From the NCBI RefSeq assembly GCF_009915155.1, contig NZ_JAABLM010000007.1, forward strand, positions 124,001-188,000: a stretch of DNA of 64,000 bases, in the 5' to 3' direction. Under the pieces are notes generated by a model, which worked only from the letters and a program-made list of their open reading frames with translations, did not search any database and was not told the DNA's origin. Origin of the DNA: Flavobacterium ichthyis. GTDB lineage: Bacteria > Bacteroidota > Bacteroidia > Flavobacteriales > Flavobacteriaceae. The translations under genes and the position numbers were made by a program. Of the stretch, positions 60,564 through 64,000 are shown piece after piece; position 1 is the stretch's first letter; the number at the start of each line of letters is the position of its first letter.

Positions 60564-61076
60564 TTATTTTTTTGGCTTTTTAAATAATGGAACTGCGGAA
60601 CATGCTTCGCCAAACATAATACTTTTAGCAATGGGTTGCAACTTTTGAGCGGCTAAAACGTAAGCGGCTTCGGGAACAGGTTTTTTAGAACAACCTTTGA
60701 TAATCACTGGTTTATCACGATAGGTTTCGTAATCAAGGTTCGCCAAAATTTCTTCATATAAAGAAACATTAATGTCGTCTTTTCTACCTATTACAATTTT
60801 TTTTGAAACTGGAGTTAAATAGATGGTCACCAACATCGATGCCCAAGCGGGAATGATTGCATCGGTACTGCAAAAAACCGAAACGTAAGCGTCTTGGTAT
60901 TGTTGCCAATCGTGGTTTTTTAAGGCTTCGCGAAAATCTTTTTCCCGGAGTAAAAATCCTTCGAAAAGCCATTGGGCAATATCCACTTCCATGCGAAAAC
61001 CTTTTGGGTAATAATCCTCCAAATCAAAAATTTCAAGTGAACTATTGGCCACTTTGTTGATAATTTCGTCTTCCAT
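60564..61076 (-). CDS. DUF2480 family protein
   Basis: A 170-residue cytoplasmic protein matching DUF2480, which is largely restricted to Bacteroidetes. Features are the LEIFDLEDYYPKG start, FDxAQWLFEGFLLREKDFR-like helix, VFCSTDAIIPAWASMLV and the final Cys pair region KGCSKKPVP and GEACSAVPLFKK. Two conserved cysteines (near 139 and 158) might have a redox or cluster-linked role, which would suit the SUF neighbourhood; this is inference. Function unknown. Confidence 0.85.
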   Translation of the reverse strand: MEDEIINKVANSSLEIFDLEDYYPKGFRMEVDIAQWLFEGFLLREKDFREALKNHDWQQYQDAYVSVFCSTDAIIPAWASMLVTIYLTPVSKKIVIGRKDDINVSLYEEILANLDYETYRDKPVIIKGCSKKPVPEAAYVLAAQKLQPIAKSIMFGEACSAVPLFKKPKK

Positions 61077-61125
61077 ATCGGATTTGTGATTTAGGATTTA
61101 AGATATATGATTTGTAATTTTTTAA

Positions 61126-61165
61126 ACCGCAAAGAGGCAAAGTCTTCGCAAGGTTCGCAAGGGTT
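61126..61165. repeat. CGCAAAG-type intergenic repeat
   Basis: ACCGCAAAG, GGCAAAG, CGCAAGG and CGCAAGG follow at 8-11 base intervals. Such short degenerate tracts are common between flavobacterial genes in my recollection. No hairpin is obvious. Confidence 0.5.
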
Positions 61166-61207
61166 TTACTTCTCTCTCCAAACTTCTTCCTCCAAAACTC
61201 CCAACGC

Positions 61208-61531
61208 TTAAAGCATTCCAAGTTCGAGTTTTGCTTCTTCGCTCATGAGGTCTTTGGTCCAGGGCGGATCGAAAGTAATCTCTACTTCGGTGGCTTTTAC
61301 GTTGTCAATTTTATTGATTTTTTCTTCCACTTCCAGCGGCAAACTTTCGGCTACGGGGCAATTTGGCGAGGTTAAAGTCATCAGTATTTTAACTTCGTAA
61401 TCCGTATTCACCATCACATCGTAAATTAATCCGAGTTCGTAAATGTCAACCGGAATTTCCGGATCGTAAATGGTTTTAAGTACTTTTACGATTTCTTCTC
61501 CTAATAGGTTAGTGTCTATTTCTTGTTGCAT
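61208..61531 (-). CDS. MIP18-family iron-sulfur assembly protein (SufT-like)
   Basis: A 107-residue DUF59/MIP18 protein. The DPEIPVDIYELGLIYDV stretch and the cysteine in LTSPNCPVAESLP are characteristic of SufT/PaaD-like cluster carriers that help mature Fe-S proteins. No signal peptide. It lies between sufE and the DUF2480 gene on the same strand, which supports a role in Fe-S cluster assembly. Specificity for a client protein cannot be read from the sequence. Confidence 0.93.
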   Translation of the reverse strand: MQQEIDTNLLGEEIVKVLKTIYDPEIPVDIYELGLIYDVMVNTDYEVKILMTLTSPNCPVAESLPLEVEEKINKIDNVKATEVEITFDPPWTKDLMSEEAKLELGML

Positions 61532-61617
61532 GATTTATTTTTTCAAAATTTTAAATACCAAGGGAATTTTACCATATAAGGCATATAAGATTATTTGAGG
61601 ATAAGCTAAATCAATAA

Positions 61618-62043
61618 TTACCTCTTCGCCTGATACGCCAAAGCATACATCTTAATTTGTTTAATCATCGAAACCAAACCATTGGCTCGCGTAGGTGAAA
61701 GATGGTCTTTCAGTCCAATTTCGTCAATAAATTCCGTATCGGCTTCTAGAATGGCTTCTGCCGTTTGGTTTGAAAACGCCCTGATTAAAATGGCAATGAT
61801 GCCTTTGGTCAAAATTGCATCACTATCGGCGGTAAAAATAATTTTATCATTTTGTTCTTCTCCATGAAGCCACACTTTAGATTGACAGCCTTTTATAATA
61901 TTTTCTTCCGTTTTAAATTTTTCGTCAATAAGCGGAAGTGTTTTGCCTAAATCAATCACATATTGATACCTTTCGTCCCAACTTTCGGGGTCAAACATGC
62001 CAAACTCGTCCACTATTTCGTTTTGAATTTCTTTAATCGTCAT
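61618..62043 (-). CDS. sufE: Sulfur acceptor protein SufE
   Basis: A 141-residue SufE that accepts persulfide from SufS. The catalytic cysteine is C53 in IIKGCQSKVWL, and the RYQYVIDLGKTLP and LSPTRANGLVSMIKQIKMYA helices are family signatures. Cytoplasmic. Its 5' end overlaps the stop of the small lipoprotein gene by 11 bases, so translation is coupled. sufS is two genes upstream, and sulfur transfer between them is established for the family. Confidence 0.95.
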   Translation of the reverse strand: MTIKEIQNEIVDEFGMFDPESWDERYQYVIDLGKTLPLIDEKFKTEENIIKGCQSKVWLHGEEQNDKIIFTADSDAILTKGIIAILIRAFSNQTAEAILEADTEFIDEIGLKDHLSPTRANGLVSMIKQIKMYALAYQAKR

Positions 62044-62482
62044 TATTTTTATTTTGAATTTGCGAAACTTTCAATACCTCATTTACCAGTTTTTCAATTT
62101 CCTTGGGAGGATTTCCATGATCAAAAACAGGCACTTGGTACGTTTCGTTTTTATAGATTACTTTAAAAGTTGCCATCATGGCACCATCATAAAAACGTTT
62201 TTCTGAAGGTGCTTTCAGGTTGTTGAGCTTTGCGACATTAACATCTGACAATTTTTTCAAAACCGAATTCCAATTTTTTTTAGGCAAATCTTTGAGTTCG
62301 GCAACCTGATTTCTTCCTTTAATATTAAAAACCGTGTCTTGCTTGACCAAAGTTTTAAAATAATTTCCTCTGGTAGAAGCCTCGTATTCAAACGAAATAT
62401 TTTCACTTTCCTTTTGTAGTTCCGAAGAGTTACAGCCTTTTGTCATCATCAATACTAAGAAAATTGCAGTAATAATTTTCAT
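62033..62482 (-). CDS. Putative lipoprotein within the SUF operon
   Basis: A 149-residue protein with a lipobox-like start MKIITAIFLVLMMTKGC (C17). The mature part is mixed alpha/beta with FDHGNPPKEIEKLVNEVL near the end and no known motif. It sits between sufS and sufE and overlaps sufE by 11 bases, so the three are cotranslated. A role in cluster assembly is doubtful because it is exported. It is unrecognised; close relatives in other flavobacteria would clarify its link. Confidence 0.8.
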   Translation of the reverse strand: MKIITAIFLVLMMTKGCNSSELQKESENISFEYEASTRGNYFKTLVKQDTVFNIKGRNQVAELKDLPKKNWNSVLKKLSDVNVAKLNNLKAPSEKRFYDGAMMATFKVIYKNETYQVPVFDHGNPPKEIEKLVNEVLKVSQIQNKNNDD

Positions 62483-62511
62483 GTGCTTTTTTATTATCGA
62501 AGATACAAATT

Positions 62512-63732
62512 TTAAGCCAACATGGATTTTGCTTTATGCAAAGCCACAATCAATGCGTCAATTTCTTCTTTGGTATTGTAAAAAGAAAATGACGCCCGAA
62601 TGGTTCCCGGAATATCAAAAAATTGCATCACGGGTTGAGCACAATGATGTCCGGTTCTTACGGCAATACCCATATTATCAACAATGGAACCCACATCATA
62701 CGGGTGCAAACCTTCGATGTTAAACGAAATTACAGAAGTTTTTTTGTCTAACATTTTCGGACCATAAATTTTTAAACCGTCAATCTCGAGTAACTTTGCC
62801 GTAGCATATTGTAACAATTCGTGTTCATATTGCTGAATGTTTTCAAAACCAATTTCGTTTAAAAAATCAATGGCTTTGCCTAAAACAATTCCTCCAGAAA
62901 TATTGGGCGTTCCCGCTTCAAATTTATGCGGAATTTCGGCATAAGTTGTTTTTTCAAAAGTCACTTCTTTAATCATTTCGCCACCACCTTGATACGGCGG
63001 CAACTGGTTCAGCCATTTTTCTTTGCCATACAAAATCCCGGTCCCCGTTGGTCCGCATATTTTATGTCCTGAAAAAATATAAAAATCGCAATCTAATTTT
63101 TGAACGTCAACTTTAATATGTGGTGCAGATTGTGCCGCATCAATTAAAACTGCCGCGCCAACTTGATGCGCTTTTTCAATTATTTTTTCGATAGGATTAA
63201 TGGTTCCAATGGCATTTGAGATGTAATTTACCGCTACAATCTTGGTTTTTTCCGAAAGTAATTTTTCATATTCTTCTAAAAGTAATTCGGCATTTTCATC
63301 CATCGGAATTACCTTCAACTTGGCTCCGGTTTTTTCGCAAAGCATTTGCCAAGGCACAATATTACTGTGATGTTCCAAGGCAGAAATTATTACTTCATCA
63401 TCGTTTTTTAAAAGCGAACCAAAACCATTTGCCACCAAATTAATTCCGGCGGTTGTTCCAGCAGTAAAAATAATTTCAAAATTGTGCTTTGCATTCAGGT
63501 GTTGCTGGATTTTTAACCGTGATTGTTCGTAAGCATCTGTAGCCAATTGACTTAATTTATGAACACCCCTGTGAATGTTAGCATTAATTTCCTCATAATA
63601 ATTAGCAATGGCATCAATCACCACTTTGGGTTTTTGGGAAGTGGCCGCGTTATCAAAATAAACCAAAGGTTTGCCATTGACTTTTTGCGTTAAGATGGGA
63701 AATTGTGATCGAACTTTATTTATATCCAGCAT
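62512..63732 (-). CDS. sufS: Cysteine desulfurase SufS
   Basis: A 406-residue PLP enzyme that takes sulfur from cysteine for Fe-S clusters. The PLP lysine is K224 in SGHKICG, and the active-site C364 is in RTGHHCAQPVM, in the group II (SufS) context. GTTAGINLVANG and ISALEHHSNIVPWQ are typical. ATG 63732 was chosen because the earlier TTG at 63756 overlaps a -7 element (TAAATTTG at 63754-63761). It is the first gene of the cluster sufS-lipoprotein-sufE. SufBCD are not in the window. Confidence 0.96.
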   Translation of the reverse strand: MLDINKVRSQFPILTQKVNGKPLVYFDNAATSQKPKVVIDAIANYYEEINANIHRGVHKLSQLATDAYEQSRLKIQQHLNAKHNFEIIFTAGTTAGINLVANGFGSLLKNDDEVIISALEHHSNIVPWQMLCEKTGAKLKVIPMDENAELLLEEYEKLLSEKTKIVAVNYISNAIGTINPIEKIIEKAHQVGAAVLIDAAQSAPHIKVDVQKLDCDFYIFSGHKICGPTGTGILYGKEKWLNQLPPYQGGGEMIKEVTFEKTTYAEIPHKFEAGTPNISGGIVLGKAIDFLNEIGFENIQQYEHELLQYATAKLLEIDGLKIYGPKMLDKKTSVISFNIEGLHPYDVGSIVDNMGIAVRTGHHCAQPVMQFFDIPGTIRASFSFYNTKEEIDALIVALHKAKSMLA

Positions 63733-63753
63733 TTTAATTTTCTTTTCAAAGTG

Positions 63754-63761
63754 CAAATTTA
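63754..63761 (-). promoter_or_regulatory. -7 element of sufS
   Basis: TAAATTTG on the minus strand matches TAnnTTTG and ends 21 bases before ATG 63732. The -33 region is not convincing. Confidence 0.4.
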
Positions 63762-63865
63762 CGCCGTATTTTTTTAATCGAATAAGATTTAAGAATAGAT
63801 TTGGTTATGCTGTATTTGATATTCTTTTTTGAAAATTAAAAAAAATAGCCTCCGAAATTTTTTCG

Positions 63866-63873
63866 TAAGTTTG
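63866..63873 (+). promoter_or_regulatory. -7 element of the right-edge gene
   Basis: TAAGTTTG matches TAnnTTTG and lies 24 bases before ATG 63898. No -33 box at a normal distance is visible. Confidence 0.35.
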
Positions 63874-63897
63874 TTTCATTACCAATACTACCAAACT

Positions 63898-64000
63898 ATG
63901 TTCAAAAAAATTGCCACGGGAAGCTGTCTTTTTTTCTTCTCAATTGCTGTTTTGGCACAAGAAAAAAAACAATCCCCTGTTTATCTAGACACTTCAAAAC
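63898..64000 (+). CDS. Secreted protein, N-terminal fragment; probably GH3 glycosidase
   Basis: Only 34 residues are present, cut by the window edge. They give a signal peptide (MFKKIATGSCLFFFSIAVLAQ) followed by EKKQSPVYLDTSK. PVYLDTSK(P) at this position is typical of Bacteroidetes beta-glucosidases of family GH3, whose next segment is the ERVxDLLxRMTLEEK block, not visible here. The call rests on this short match and may be wrong. Confidence 0.4.
   Translation, partial: MFKKIATGSCLFFFSIAVLAQEKKQSPVYLDTSK

Noticed and set aside
61077..61207. Search for a tRNA or small RNA gene in this gap
   Set aside because: Only short degenerate repeats are seen; no cloverleaf or T-loop motif. The same search found no tRNA elsewhere in the window.

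Overview
The window looks like chromosomal DNA of a gliding, pigmented member of the Flavobacteriaceae, most likely Flavobacterium. The evidence is the low GC content, near absence of Shine-Dalgarno sequences, and promoters of the Bacteroidetes type (TTTG / TAnnTTTG). Gene content agrees: gldH, type IX secretion cargo with type A and type B C-terminal domains, a PorP/SprF protein, a PorE-like OmpA protein, lycopene cyclase and many flavobacterial DUF families. I see no rRNA, tRNA, CRISPR array, phage, transposase or plasmid gene. The window cuts a gene only at the right edge, probably a GH3 glycosidase.

Layout. 1-10 kb: yraN, an S66 LD-carboxypeptidase, metG, two related secreted proteins of unknown function flanking a HAD phosphatase and a CAT-like acetyltransferase, a DUF2975/HTH pair, and a short ssb. 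10-20 kb: a GNAT-nitrilase fusion, a zinc-ribbon protein, a membrane M28 peptidase, an SDR protein, an M13 peptidase, a SCO protein, two acetyltransferases and a glycine-zipper lipoprotein. 20-27.4 kb: a metal island with feoA, feoB, a 42-residue FeoB-associated peptide, a ZIP transporter, a DtxR/MntR-type regulator, a TonB receptor and a secreted thioredoxin. 27.4-37 kb: lycopene cyclase, bacilliredoxin, an extended TrhO, ricT-gldH-PBP1A, and the CoA transferase pair scoAB. 37-47.7 kb: an apparently truncated methyltransferase-associated domain, a dipeptide-type ABC ATPase, a subtilisin exported by type IX secretion, a secreted repeat protein, an exonuclease, a serine hydrolase, ogt, and a two-component system divergent from a DUF1573 protein. 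47.9-58 kb: a three-gene type IX module (a 2419-residue adhesin, PorP/SprF, PorE-like OmpA). 58-64 kb: hflX and a SUF iron-sulfur cluster (sufS, lipoprotein, sufE, MIP18-like, DUF2480, DUF3078).

The genes themselves are mostly of known families. The less explained signals are regulatory or repetitive. (1) The motif TCTAAAT sits just downstream of the -7 element of three promoters in the metal island, and at the TonB receptor gene it forms a near-perfect palindrome. (2) TTAACA repeats are spaced 11 and 21 bp apart between the two-component operon and the DUF1573 gene. (3) Six copies of a structured intergenic repeat occur, five of them placed just after a stop codon and in the same direction as that gene. 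(4) A CCCGAAGnnTCGGG palindrome occurs four times, twice inside coding sequence. (5) A LacI-type operator stands alone upstream of the GNAT-nitrilase gene. (6) TrhO carries an extra C-terminal beta-barrel-like domain. All family calls were made by eye, without database searches.
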